Assembly: GCA_900549665.1 (NCBI GenBank)
Contig: URPH01000013.1
Span: 4,956-68,955 of the forward strand
Source of the DNA: an uncultured Lachnospiraceae bacterium
Lineage (GTDB): Bacteria > Bacillota > Clostridia > Lachnospirales > Lachnospiraceae
Direction of reading: 5' to 3'
Length of the DNA: 64,000 nucleotides
Shown piece by piece: positions 15,018-23,000 of the stretch. Positions within the stretch are counted from its first letter, which is position 1, and every line of letters starts with the position of its first letter. The notes under the pieces were generated by a model that saw only the letters and a program-made list of their open reading frames with translations, was not told the DNA's origin and made no database searches. The position numbers were made by a program, and so were the translations under genes.

Positions 15018-16214
15018 TCAATTTGCACTTTCCAATTTTATTTCATAGCCTTCATATTTTACTTCCAGCCATTTTTTTATAATTGCAAAGTGTTCCTGAA
15101 AATCGGAAGATTCGACATCAGCATCCGTTCGCAGTAAAATCACCTTTTTCTGTACCGGCTCTCCGTTTTTATCCAGTTCATCCAACTGTCCTACAGACAC
15201 AGAAGCAATTTCCGGACAAAGGACATTCAACTCATCTGACAATGCCTTGACGGAAACCGTCGTATCAAATCCCGTCAACGTGTTTTCATCTTTTGAAGCA
15301 TCATGTACCATGAGATACGCAACAAGAACACTCGGAATGATCATGATAATGGAATTTCGGATCAATAAACGTTTCATCCTCTTTGCCCGCTTAGCATCCA
15401 CTTCTTTTACCTTTGGCACACCCAGGATGATCAAAATGATCACGGCTGACAGATATATAAAATAAGTATTGGCAGCAAACAGATATCCCGCTCCCAAAAG
15501 CATCTTCCATTGTCTATTCGCAATACTGTAACCGCAGGTGCAAAGAGGCGGCATAAGTGCGGTTGCGATTGCCACACCCGGAATAACATTGGATTTTTCT
15601 TTTCTGGTCACACCGATAATTCCCGCCACACCACCGCATATTGCGATCAATACATCCCAAATGGTCGGCTGCGTCCTTGCTAAAAGCTCTGACGTGGCAT
15701 CAGAAAGCGGCGATATCGTAAAATAAAGCGTCGATGCACAAAGACTGATCAGAACCTGCATGGCAAATCCAAGTACAGAACGCACACTCAGCGCAGAATC
15801 GGAGGTGGCTGTGCCATATGCAAAAGCATGTATGGTTCCCATCAATGGTGAAATCAGCATGGCACCGATGATGACAGCCGTGGAATTGACGTTTAGTCCA
15901 ATGGAAGCGATCAGGATAGCCAGTACCAGAAGACACATATTGGTTCCTGTCACTCTTCCTCCACCAATGAGACTTTCCCGGATCTGTTCACGCGTTGCAA
16001 CGTCCTTCCTGATGGAAAACATTTCATGAAAAATCTCCTTTAATGAAATCTTTTTGTCCCCATTTGGATCCATGGTTTCCGACAGCGCCTTACGGATTTC
16101 CGTTTTTCCCGCCAACAGCTCTTCATGCAGTTCTTCTTTTTCCTTTTTACGCTCTTCCTTATTCATGTGTCTTGAAAACTCCTTTGTATCATTATCCGTA
16201 TGATATGTATCCAC
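15018..16214 (-). CDS. DUF389-family membrane protein
   Basis: A 398-residue protein of the DUF389/TIGR00341 family. A highly charged N-terminal region of about 90 residues precedes the conserved membrane core with GLNVNSTAVIIGAMLISPLM, and further TM helices including ATALMPPLCTCGYSIA. A periplasmic/extracytoplasmic C-terminal alpha/beta domain ends the protein. No function is established for the family. The start used is a GTG with a weak site; an ATG at 16166 with AAAGGAG at long spacing is an alternative. Confidence 0.82.
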   Translation of the reverse strand: MDTYHTDNDTKEFSRHMNKEERKKEKEELHEELLAGKTEIRKALSETMDPNGDKKISLKEIFHEMFSIRKDVATREQIRESLIGGGRVTGTNMCLLVLAILIASIGLNVNSTAVIIGAMLISPLMGTIHAFAYGTATSDSALSVRSVLGFAMQVLISLCASTLYFTISPLSDATSELLARTQPTIWDVLIAICGGVAGIIGVTRKEKSNVIPGVAIATALMPPLCTCGYSIANRQWKMLLGAGYLFAANTYFIYLSAVIILIILGVPKVKEVDAKRAKRMKRLLIRNSIIMIIPSVLVAYLMVHDASKDENTLTGFDTTVSVKALSDELNVLCPEIASVSVGQLDELDKNGEPVQKKVILLRTDADVESSDFQEHFAIIKKWLEVKYEGYEIKLESAN

Positions 16215-16343
16215 TACAGTACTTTCTCACACTTTTTCGGTCTTTTCAATGCTTTATCATGGAATTTCCGACCTTTCTCTGCAGCCAGACATGCCATTGA
16301 TCCCGAGCTGACAGATCAGGTCGACATAACAAGTAAACATAAT

Positions 16344-16373
16344 TTGACAAAATTCCCTATATAAGCTTAAAAT
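16344..16373 (+). promoter_or_regulatory. Promoter of the cell-wall hydrolase gene
   Basis: TTGACA (16344-16349), 18 bp, TAAAAT (16368-16373), followed by CAAAGGAG just before the ATG at 16392. Confidence 0.72.
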
Positions 16374-16391
16374 AAAGCAAAGGAGACGCAT

Positions 16392-17816
16392 ATGATTCCA
16401 TTTAATCGTATCAATAAAAAAAGGAAATTAAATATTGTTTTTTCAATTATACTTTTATCCGGAATACTTTTTTCAACCTTCTCTCCGATGACCGTTCAGG
16501 CAACCGAGATTGAAGCCACTATCTCCGATCTGGAAATACAGCAGAAAGAAACTCAGGATGCATTAAAAAAACTGTCAGAGCAAAAGGAGGCCTCCAAGGA
16601 CAATGTGGATGAGCTTGCCGGACAGTCAAAGGATCTGCAGAAGATGTATCAGAACTATGCCTCCATGATGAATTCCATCAACGGAGAAATCTCGGATGTA
16701 CAAAGTTCCCTGCAGGAAACTTCCCAATCCATAGTTTCCCTCAACAATGAACTGATACAGGCTCAGGCAGATGAAAAGCTCATCTATGAGAATCTGAAAA
16801 AATGTCTGCAGGCTTCTTATGAAAATGGCAGCCGTGATTCATTGATCATGCTTTTGTACAACAGCTCATCCATCAAGGATTTCCTGACAAAGGCGCAATA
16901 TGTCACAGCGTTTTTACAATATGAACAGGATCTGATCACTTCCTATCAGAATATCCAGAGCAGGATCTCTGAAAAGGCACAAAAGCTTGAAGAAAAACAG
17001 ACAGAGCTTGACTCCTACCAAAACGAGCTGGATCAGAAGCAGTCAGAGCTCGCAGATCTGACACAAAAGGTGCAGGGAGAGCTGTCCGATACCAACGACG
17101 AGCTTGCCAGCGAAAATGAAAAACTGAAAGACTACGATAATCAGATCAAGCTTTTGGATAAAAAAATGTCCGGACTGCAGGCCGCTCAGGCTGCGGCTCA
17201 GGCCGAGCTGGCACAGAAAATTGCCAAACAACAGGCTGAAATGGCCGCAAAGGGACAAAAGGAAGATTTTTCGGGTTCCTATACTGCTTCTGCTTCCGAG
17301 CTGGAATGGCTCGCCGCAACCATACAGGCCGAGGCAGATGGCGAATCCTACACCGGAAAGTTAGCCGTAGGTACCGTTATTATGAACCGCGTCAAAAGCT
17401 CTGTTTTCCCCAACAGCATCGTTGGCGTCATCACGCAGACCAACCAGTTTGCTTCATACCGCTCCGGCAAGGTCGAACTCATCATTGCCAAGGGTCCGAA
17501 CAGTACCTGTATACAGGCTGCACAAGAGGTTTTAAACGGAGCAAGCGTGGGCGACTATCTGTTTTTCATGACAAAATATTATGCTGACTATTACAACATT
17601 GCCGAATACAACATGATCGGCAACCACGCATTTTTCTATCGTTGGGTTACCAAAGAGCCGGCACCTGCAGATAATGCTGCCGATAACACCGAACCGACCA
17701 CAGATACAAATAATCCGGAGGACTCATCCACACAGGAAAATCCCCCGGAAAATACAACCGATACTTCAACACCTGACGATTCCATAACCACAGAAGCTGC
17801 AGAACCTGAAGCCTGA
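16392..17816 (+). CDS. Secreted coiled-coil protein with SleB-type cell-wall hydrolase domain
   Basis: A 474-residue secreted protein. A signal peptide (about 1-37, ending TVQA) is followed by a long coiled coil (38-290) rich in Gln/Glu/Lys, as in CwlO/PcsB-type autolysins. The catalytic part (about 305-415) is of the Hydrolase_2/SleB family: ELEWLAATIQAEADGESYTG, GTVIMNRVKSSVFP and a terminal MIGNHAFFYRW. A Thr/Pro/Asp/Glu-rich tail of about 55 residues ends it. SleB-type domains are lytic transglycosylases or cortex/peptidoglycan hydrolases; the coiled coil suggests control by FtsEX-like partners, which are not in this window. Own promoter and a strong ribosome site. Confidence 0.88.
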   Translation: MIPFNRINKKRKLNIVFSIILLSGILFSTFSPMTVQATEIEATISDLEIQQKETQDALKKLSEQKEASKDNVDELAGQSKDLQKMYQNYASMMNSINGEISDVQSSLQETSQSIVSLNNELIQAQADEKLIYENLKKCLQASYENGSRDSLIMLLYNSSSIKDFLTKAQYVTAFLQYEQDLITSYQNIQSRISEKAQKLEEKQTELDSYQNELDQKQSELADLTQKVQGELSDTNDELASENEKLKDYDNQIKLLDKKMSGLQAAQAAAQAELAQKIAKQQAEMAAKGQKEDFSGSYTASASELEWLAATIQAEADGESYTGKLAVGTVIMNRVKSSVFPNSIVGVITQTNQFASYRSGKVELIIAKGPNSTCIQAAQEVLNGASVGDYLFFMTKYYADYYNIAEYNMIGNHAFFYRWVTKEPAPADNAADNTEPTTDTNNPEDSSTQENPPENTTDTSTPDDSITTEAAEPEA

Positions 17817-17819
17817 TCT

Positions 17820-18179
17820 TTATTGTTCACTTTTGCAAATACCAAGTGCACGATTTCCAAAATGAATCACACAGGGGTGCTTTATGAGCACCTCTGAAAG
17901 ATACATCTGCTGCAAAGCCTCTCTTTGCTCATCACTAAGCGCTTCGCTATATACCTGATTTTCATAATCAATTAAAACAACCCCCATATAACCGGTCAGC
18001 CAGAACAATGGAGATTCATCCTTGGGAATCTGATTCCAGATTTCGTTTCCCAAATGGTCAATCATTGTTTTTAAATGACTGGAAGCACATGCTTCTATTT
18101 CTCCATCCGGATATAAAATTGCTGCGCACATGGTTGTATGCTGTTGTTTTTTGATCGCTATATAATCTGAAACAGTCAT
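17820..18179 (-). CDS. Hypothetical protein
   Basis: A 119-residue soluble protein that I do not recognise. It has the start MTVSDYIAIKKQQHTTMCAA and a mixed alpha/beta composition with a hydrophobic strand GYMGVVLIDYENQ. No signal, membrane helix or metal motif is seen. It follows the gene at 18219 by 40 bp in the same orientation and may share its transcript, and it converges with the hydrolase gene at a 3-bp gap. Confidence 0.55.
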   Translation of the reverse strand: MTVSDYIAIKKQQHTTMCAAILYPDGEIEACASSHLKTMIDHLGNEIWNQIPKDESPLFWLTGYMGVVLIDYENQVYSEALSDEQREALQQMYLSEVLIKHPCVIHFGNRALGICKSEQ

Positions 18180-18218
18180 GCAGCTCTCCCGATCATAAAA
18201 TAAATATCCTGTAATCTC

Positions 18219-18518
18219 TTATTCTTCATCATATGAAAATTCAACATACGAAATATTGCTGTAAGGAATAGCCAAGATGCTGTTAAAATTTGTCTGGGTG
18301 GTAATCTGTCCCTGGTTGTTGATATAACTGTTGCATGTGTGCTTGCTAAAAGTCACATAGCCAACATCCATCTTATCCAGCTTTAATTCAACTACGGTAT
18401 CACTACTCCCCTTTGTAGTATGTGCACGGTGGATTGCAGTCCCATCCAAAAGACCGATGGTAACAATATGCATTCCCTCATGCACCTTCATCAATAATTC
18501 AAATACTTCCTGTAACAT
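18219..18518 (-). CDS. Small hypothetical beta-rich protein
   Basis: A 99-residue protein. The start at 18518 is chosen because GAGGG lies seven bases upstream, whereas the ATG at 18524 is too close. A helix (LQEVFELLMKVHEG) is followed by alternating strands (MHIVTIGLLDGTAIHRAH, ELKLDKMDVGYVTFS) and ends ILAIPYSNISYVEFSY. The helix-plus-five-strand order and the terminal I-x-Y-S-x-I motif recall Sm/LSm or SH3-like barrels; this is a guess. Confidence 0.55.
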   Translation of the reverse strand: MLQEVFELLMKVHEGMHIVTIGLLDGTAIHRAHTTKGSSDTVVELKLDKMDVGYVTFSKHTCNSYINNQGQITTQTNFNSILAIPYSNISYVEFSYDEE

Positions 18519-18648
18519 AATCATACCCTCTTTTTACATAGTCATTAAAAATATTTCCCACATTCTGTGTAAAGTATAGCACAACTTTTTTCAATAAGCA
18601 TCATATATTAAAATAAGTTTATGAAAATCAGTGAAAATAAGGTTCTTT

Positions 18649-19353
18649 ATGGCAATCCACTTCATTCTGATCGTCGGACATCAAAATAAAACCCGCAACT
18701 ATGTGCAGGCAGTTCGCTTTTTGGGCTATTATCCCATTGTCACAGACACTTTGGAATTGCTAAATGACGCAATCCCTGATCAGTCATCTGCACTTCCGCT
18801 TCTTTCTTTTGCAGATGCCCTGATTTTGCCGGGCGGTGGCGATATCTCTCCTTATTATCTTCATGAAGAAAATAAAGGAAGTCATAATATCGATGAAAAG
18901 CTTGATCTTGTACAGCTTTCCTATCTTGATTATTTTATAAAAAAGAAAAAGCCCGTCATCGGCATCTGCAAGGGTATGCAATTGATCAACATCGCATTCG
19001 GTGGTACTCTGCTGCAGAACATGTCTCCTGACAGACTGTTGCTGCATCAGGCCCAGAACGGCTTTGACAATTATCATAGCTGCAACTACGAACTCTTCGA
19101 AGGTTATCCTATGTTAACTTCTATCTTTGATAACTGTACTCCGGGATACATTAACAGTGCCCACCATCAATGTATCCTGAAAACGGCACCCGGACTTTAT
19201 CCGTTTATGCATGCTTCCGACGGAACAATTGAAGGTTTTATCCATACAGAGCTGCCAATTCTCGGGCTGCAGTGGCATCCGGAACGAAAGCTGTGTCCGG
19301 ATGGTAATTATCTGAAAATATATCTGTACCGCTTATTAAAATATGCAGAGTAG
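18649..19353 (+). CDS. Class I glutamine amidotransferase, gamma-Glu-GABA hydrolase type
   Basis: A 234-residue peptidase C26 (PuuD-like). The oxyanion segment LILPGGGDISPYY, the nucleophile elbow GICKGMQLINIAFGG with catalytic Cys, and the His-Glu pair in LGLQWHPE are all present. Family members hydrolyse gamma-glutamyl amides such as gamma-glutamyl-GABA in polyamine breakdown. The start at 18649 (AAGG seven bases upstream) is preferred over a GTG at 18631. It stands alone, divergent from the hypothetical pair. Confidence 0.85.
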   Translation: MAIHFILIVGHQNKTRNYVQAVRFLGYYPIVTDTLELLNDAIPDQSSALPLLSFADALILPGGGDISPYYLHEENKGSHNIDEKLDLVQLSYLDYFIKKKKPVIGICKGMQLINIAFGGTLLQNMSPDRLLLHQAQNGFDNYHSCNYELFEGYPMLTSIFDNCTPGYINSAHHQCILKTAPGLYPFMHASDGTIEGFIHTELPILGLQWHPERKLCPDGNYLKIYLYRLLKYAE

Positions 19354-19406
19354 CTGTATGATCATTCTGATACAAGGTGTGTTCCGGCATGTGTGCATTG
19401 ATACAA

Positions 19407-19919
19407 TCATTCCGAAGCAACGCTATCAGCCATGCACTTCGTAATTTCATTTACAATCTCCCGGATCTGTTTATGATGACAGTCAACAGTGATCATACTG
19501 TATTTCTCATACAAGGGAACACGCTCCTGATACAGGTCAAGCAAACTCTGTCCGTTTTGTATAACCACGCCACGTTCATTCAGATCTCCAAGCCTGTCAC
19601 AAAGCTCTTCATACGGAAGAGAAAGATATACAACCGTACCGCACTCCGCAAAATGCTTCATTGCCTTCTCTCCATATACGGCACTTCCTCCGGTAGCAAG
19701 AACAGTATTTTTTATATCAATCTGAGTATTTATCCGATCCTCGATTTCAATGAAACCGTCAATACCTTCCTGCTCAATAATTTCATGCAGCAGCCTTTTT
19801 TCTTTTTCCTGGATGATCAAATCCGAATCAACAAACTGATAACCCAATTTTTTTGCTAAAACAACTCCTACCGTACTTTTACCGACCCCCGGCATACCGA
19901 TCAATATAATATTACTCAT
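19407..19919 (-). CDS. Shikimate-kinase-family protein, substrate site atypical
   Basis: A 170-residue P-loop kinase. Walker A is IGMPGVGKST, followed by FVDSDLIIQ. Compared with AroK/AroL it lacks the substrate-binding arginine of the E-x-x-F-R segment (here EGIDGFIEIED), has GGS instead of the GGG loop, and lacks the Arg of the lid-adjacent RPLL motif (here GQSLL). Ligand identity is therefore uncertain, though the fold and ATP site are clear. The start at 19919 overlaps the stop of pepD (ATGA), so translation is coupled to the dipeptidase. A phosphotransfer on another small molecule is possible. Confidence 0.75.
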   Translation of the reverse strand: MSNIILIGMPGVGKSTVGVVLAKKLGYQFVDSDLIIQEKEKRLLHEIIEQEGIDGFIEIEDRINTQIDIKNTVLATGGSAVYGEKAMKHFAECGTVVYLSLPYEELCDRLGDLNERGVVIQNGQSLLDLYQERVPLYEKYSMITVDCHHKQIREIVNEITKCMADSVASE

Positions 19920-21517
19920 AATGTTTCCAAAGCCTCCACTAAAAATTTCCATACTCGCTGTACAGATGATATGCTAAGCCGCTCTCTGGTCGTATGAATA
20001 TCAAGAATATCCGGTCCGACCGACACACAGTCAAGTCCCGGCTTTTTCGATGCTAAAATACCGCATTCCAGTCCGGCATGTATGGATAAAACCTCCGGCA
20101 GTTTACCATACTGCTTTTCATACACTCTTACCAGATGTTCACGCAAGGCAGAATCTGCTTTGTATTCCCACGCCGGATAGTCACCGCCCAGCTCATAGGT
20201 TCCTTCATATTTATCTATGATTTCACATACTTTATCACAGAGTTCCTTCTTTTCTGCAGATACACTGCTTCTTAAAGAGAAATCAAAATGAATACCGTCT
20301 GCTTCACCTTTCATAATGCCCAGATTCAGGGAGGTCTGCGGAAGCTCCGGCATTTCTGTGCACATGCTTTGGACACCGTTTGGAACCTCGCAAAGAAAGT
20401 CAATGATCTGCCTTGTACGCTCTTTTGAAAAAAGCAGGATTTCTTTTTTTATATTCTGAAAATTATTCTTTGCATCATTCTGCATCGTGTTTTGCATCGT
20501 ATTTCCTGCAGCATCCCGCACAGTGTTTTGCATTGTATTTTCTGCAGCATTCTGTACAGTATTCTGCAAGCTGCTTTGCATATCGTTCCGATCAGCAGGT
20601 CCGACTTCACTGCATTTAATATATCCATCAGGATCTGTGGCTCCATACTGCTTTCTAAAATCCTCATGCAGCTTATCAATGTTTGCTTTAATCTGATCCT
20701 TCCTCTCTTTTGATACAGCAATCAAAGCTTTTGCATAAATCGGGATTGCATTATCCTTGGTTCCACCCTCTAAATCCATCAGCATAAACAGACAATCCAT
20801 TGCCCACAGGCCGTGTAATACACTGCCGATCACCTTACAGGCATTGGCACTATGACGGATGATCTCGGTTCCCGAATGTCCACCGGCAAGGCCACCGACT
20901 TCAATGCAATATAAAAGTTCATTTTCTGTCAGGGAAAATTTTTCTCCTGCTTCCATGTCCGCATGAACCCGCATACCGCCGGCACAGGCAACGACAAACT
21001 CTCCTTCATCTTCCGAATCCAGATTGAGCATACGGTTGGCTCTGCAGACAGACAGGTCAATTCCCGTTGCTCCTTCCATACCAACCTCTTCTTCGGTTGT
21101 CACAACCAGCTCGATACGTGGCAGGCTCAAGGTATCATCATCTAAAAGCGCCAATCCGTAAGCAACGGCAATGCCGTCATCGCCTCCCAGACTGGTACCT
21201 TTGGCATAGATATAATCGCCATCTACAGCAAGCTGCAGTCCTTCTTTCTGCATATCAATCCGGATGCCGTCATCCTTTACGGTGACCATATCCATATGTC
21301 CCTGTATCATGATCGGTTCAAGCTCTTCTTTGCCGGCTGATGCTTCTTTTATGATGATCACGTTGTAAAATTGATCCTGATAGGCCTCCAGCCCATGCGC
21401 TTTGGCAAAATCCATCAGATAGTTGCTGATGGCTTCACAGTGATAGGATGGATGAGGTATCCGGCATATTTGTTCAAAGTAGTGGAATACTTTTTGAGGT
21501 TGATATTTTTCCAGCAT
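19916..21517 (-). CDS. pepD: Aminoacyl-histidine dipeptidase (PepD, M20C) with repeat insertion
   Basis: A 533-residue zinc dipeptidase of the M20C family, which cleaves Xaa-His and related dipeptides in the cytosol. Metal motifs are visible: MIQGHMDMV, TSLGGDDGIAVAYG and VTTEEEVGMEGATG, plus the LECGILASKKPGLDCVSVGP segment near the end. It is about 45-50 residues longer than usual because of an insertion at about 316-354 made of three 12-residue repeats (QNTVQNAAENTM type) from 36-bp DNA repeats. Length outside the insertion is normal. It is coupled to the downstream kinase-like gene by a 4-base overlap. Confidence 0.9.
   Translation of the reverse strand: MLEKYQPQKVFHYFEQICRIPHPSYHCEAISNYLMDFAKAHGLEAYQDQFYNVIIIKEASAGKEELEPIMIQGHMDMVTVKDDGIRIDMQKEGLQLAVDGDYIYAKGTSLGGDDGIAVAYGLALLDDDTLSLPRIELVVTTEEEVGMEGATGIDLSVCRANRMLNLDSEDEGEFVVACAGGMRVHADMEAGEKFSLTENELLYCIEVGGLAGGHSGTEIIRHSANACKVIGSVLHGLWAMDCLFMLMDLEGGTKDNAIPIYAKALIAVSKERKDQIKANIDKLHEDFRKQYGATDPDGYIKCSEVGPADRNDMQSSLQNTVQNAAENTMQNTVRDAAGNTMQNTMQNDAKNNFQNIKKEILLFSKERTRQIIDFLCEVPNGVQSMCTEMPELPQTSLNLGIMKGEADGIHFDFSLRSSVSAEKKELCDKVCEIIDKYEGTYELGGDYPAWEYKADSALREHLVRVYEKQYGKLPEVLSIHAGLECGILASKKPGLDCVSVGPDILDIHTTRERLSISSVQRVWKFLVEALETL
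20455..20570 (-). repeat. 36-bp coding repeats inside pepD
   Basis: Three in-frame 36-bp units encode Gln-Asn-Thr-rich 12-mers within a conserved enzyme. The frame stays open and no stop is introduced. Confidence 0.75.
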
Positions 21518-21648
21518 GGTTGGTTCCTTTCTTAGATTGTTCTATTATAATTTGTTTTATTATTTTGGGATTTTATAATTTTTGTCTTTTGATTTTTTTA
21601 CTTTATTTTTTAGTTTTATCATTGGGAACTTTATCAATCACAATTCTA

Positions 21649-21717
21649 TCATTCGTAGTTTTATCGTTCGTGGTTTTATCGTTCGTGGTTTTATCGTTCG
21701 TGGTTTTATCGTTCGTG
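21649..21717. repeat. 15-bp tandem repeat
   Basis: About 4.6 copies of TCGTTCGTGGTTTTA (units from 21649, 21664, 21679, 21694, 21709; the first has two changes). It lies in the pepD upstream region and ends seven bases before the palindromic element P1. Confidence 0.85.
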
Positions 21718-21723
21718 GGGGAC

Positions 21724-21957
21724 GGAAATTTTAGATGGTATCCTGCCTACAGATGGGACATTCGTTGATAAGATTCTCTAAATATTCTGCGTAAGATTCT
21801 TTCCGTCGAACGCACACGGCGCATAAAAGACATCCTGTCTTGATGCGCCTTTCGCGACATCCATGTCGCGAATTGCTGAAATTGGAGCAGAATATTAAGA
21901 GAAACTAATCAACTGCTGTCAATCCATTCTGTAGGCAGAATACCATCTAAAATTTCC
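21724..21957 (-). repeat. Palindromic element P1 (234 bp), structured
   Basis: The outer arms GGAAATTTTAGATGGTAT (from 21724) and its near-perfect complement (to 21957) pair, then a second stem (about 21763-21790 with 21886-21911). Two hairpins fill the centre: GGCGCAT/ATGCGCC (21818-21824 and 21843-21849), and TCGCGACAT/ATGTCGCGA (21852-21871). Read on the minus strand it aligns end to end with P2 (22052-22286): both have CAGCAATTCGC just before the first hairpin and GCGAAAGG between hairpins. No coding frame or target-site duplication is evident. Confidence 0.85.
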
Positions 21958-22051
21958 TGTGTACTGACAGTACATTAAGAACTTCGTTAAGGTCCGTCTT
22001 CCCAACGTGAGGACACAAAACATTATTACTTTCGTAGCCAATATGGTATAT

Positions 22052-22286
22052 GGAGTTCTGACAGATACAGGTATTTTTCCAAATTTTGACGAAAGATGTA
22101 TTAGATGTACTTATTATTTTGCCCAGTTTCAGCAATTCGCAGCAAGGATGCTGCGAAAGGTGCGCTCGGACATGGATGTCCATGCGCACCGCTTGCGTCC
22201 GTCAATCAAACATCTTCCGCAAAATAATTAACACATCTTATACATCGCAGTCCATTTGGAAAAATACCTGTATCTGCCAGAACTCC
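22052..22286 (+). repeat. Palindromic element P2 (235 bp), homologue of P1
   Basis: Outer arms GGAGTTCTGACAGATACAGG (from 22052) and its near-perfect complement (to 22286) pair, followed by a second stem around 22094-22121 and 22220-22249. Inner hairpins are TTCGCAGCA/TGCTGCGAA (22136-22157) and GGTGCGC/GCGCACC (22159-22190). It shares core boxes with P1 but the stems differ by compensatory changes. It lies 94 bp from P1 in opposite orientation and 23 bp beyond the rplT terminator. Confidence 0.85.
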
Positions 22287-22308
22287 CCACACCAAATCCG
22301 AACAAAAG

Positions 22309-22337
22309 CAAAAACGCAGTGCCTCGCGACACTGCGT
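22309..22337 (-). terminator. Terminator of the infC-rpmI-rplT operon
   Basis: ACGCAGTG (22314-22321) pairs with CACTGCGT (22330-22337), followed by TTTTTGC on the minus strand, 24 bp past the rplT stop. Confidence 0.88.
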
Positions 22338-22361
22338 CTATTATCTCACATAACCATATAA

Positions 22362-22718
22362 TTATGCAATTTTAGCTTTTGCAAGCTCTGCTAAAGCTTT
22401 AAATCCTTCAGCATCGTTTACTGCCATTTCTGCAAGCATTTTTCTGTTGATTTCAACTTCTGCTAATTTTAAACCGTACATAAATTTGCTGTAGCTTAAG
22501 CCGTTTAATCTTGCTGCTGCATTGATACGTGCGATCCATAACTGTCTCATCTGACGTTTTCTCTGCTTACGTCCTGCATAAGAAGATGTTAATGCTCTCA
22601 TTACAGACTGTTTTGCAACTCTGTACTGATTAGATCTTGCTCCTCTGTATCCTTTAGCCAGCTTTAATACTCTGTTATGTTTCTTTTTTGCGTTTAAACC
22701 GCCTTTAATTCTTGCCAT
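22362..22718 (-). CDS. rplT: 50S ribosomal protein bL20
   Basis: A 118-residue bL20, full length. The basic start MARIKGGLNAKKKHNRVLKL and the globular part with WIARINAAARLNGLSYSKFM are diagnostic. It binds 23S rRNA early in 50S assembly and in Firmicutes represses its own operon by binding the infC leader. Third gene of infC-rpmI-rplT; the gap to rpmI is 23 bp. Confidence 0.98.
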   Translation of the reverse strand: MARIKGGLNAKKKHNRVLKLAKGYRGARSNQYRVAKQSVMRALTSSYAGRKQRKRQMRQLWIARINAAARLNGLSYSKFMYGLKLAEVEINRKMLAEMAVNDAEGFKALAELAKAKIA

Positions 22719-22741
22719 TTTTTCTTCCTCCTAACCAATCA

Positions 22742-22939
22742 TTAAATGTAAGGTAAAATCTTTTTCATGTTCTTTACGTTTGTTGCATCTGTCATAGCCG
22801 GTTTTCTAAGATTTCTCTTAGTCTTAGCTGACTTTTTGGTTAAGATGTGACGTTTATAAGCTTTATTTCTTTTTAATTTTCCGGTTCCTGTAATTTTGAA
22901 ACGTTTTGCTGCAGATCTGTTTGTTTTAATTTTTGGCAT
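22742..22939 (-). CDS. rpmI: 50S ribosomal protein bL35
   Basis: A 65-residue bL35, full length: PKIKTNRSAAKRFKITGTGK at the start and KRNLRKPAMTDATNVKNMKK near the end. Component of the large subunit. It lies between infC and rplT in the conserved order, with a clear ribosome site upstream. Confidence 0.98.
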   Translation of the reverse strand: MPKIKTNRSAAKRFKITGTGKLKRNKAYKRHILTKKSAKTKRNLRKPAMTDATNVKNMKKILPYI

Positions 22940-23000
22940 CTTAATTCCCTCCTGGTTTTGTATCTATTTTAACTGCATTTCATACTCAGTTAAAAACAAA

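Noticed and set aside
22007..22361. Short plus-strand open frames over P2
   Set aside because: They are overlaid on the inverted repeats and hairpins, lack ribosome sites, and have no protein-like composition.
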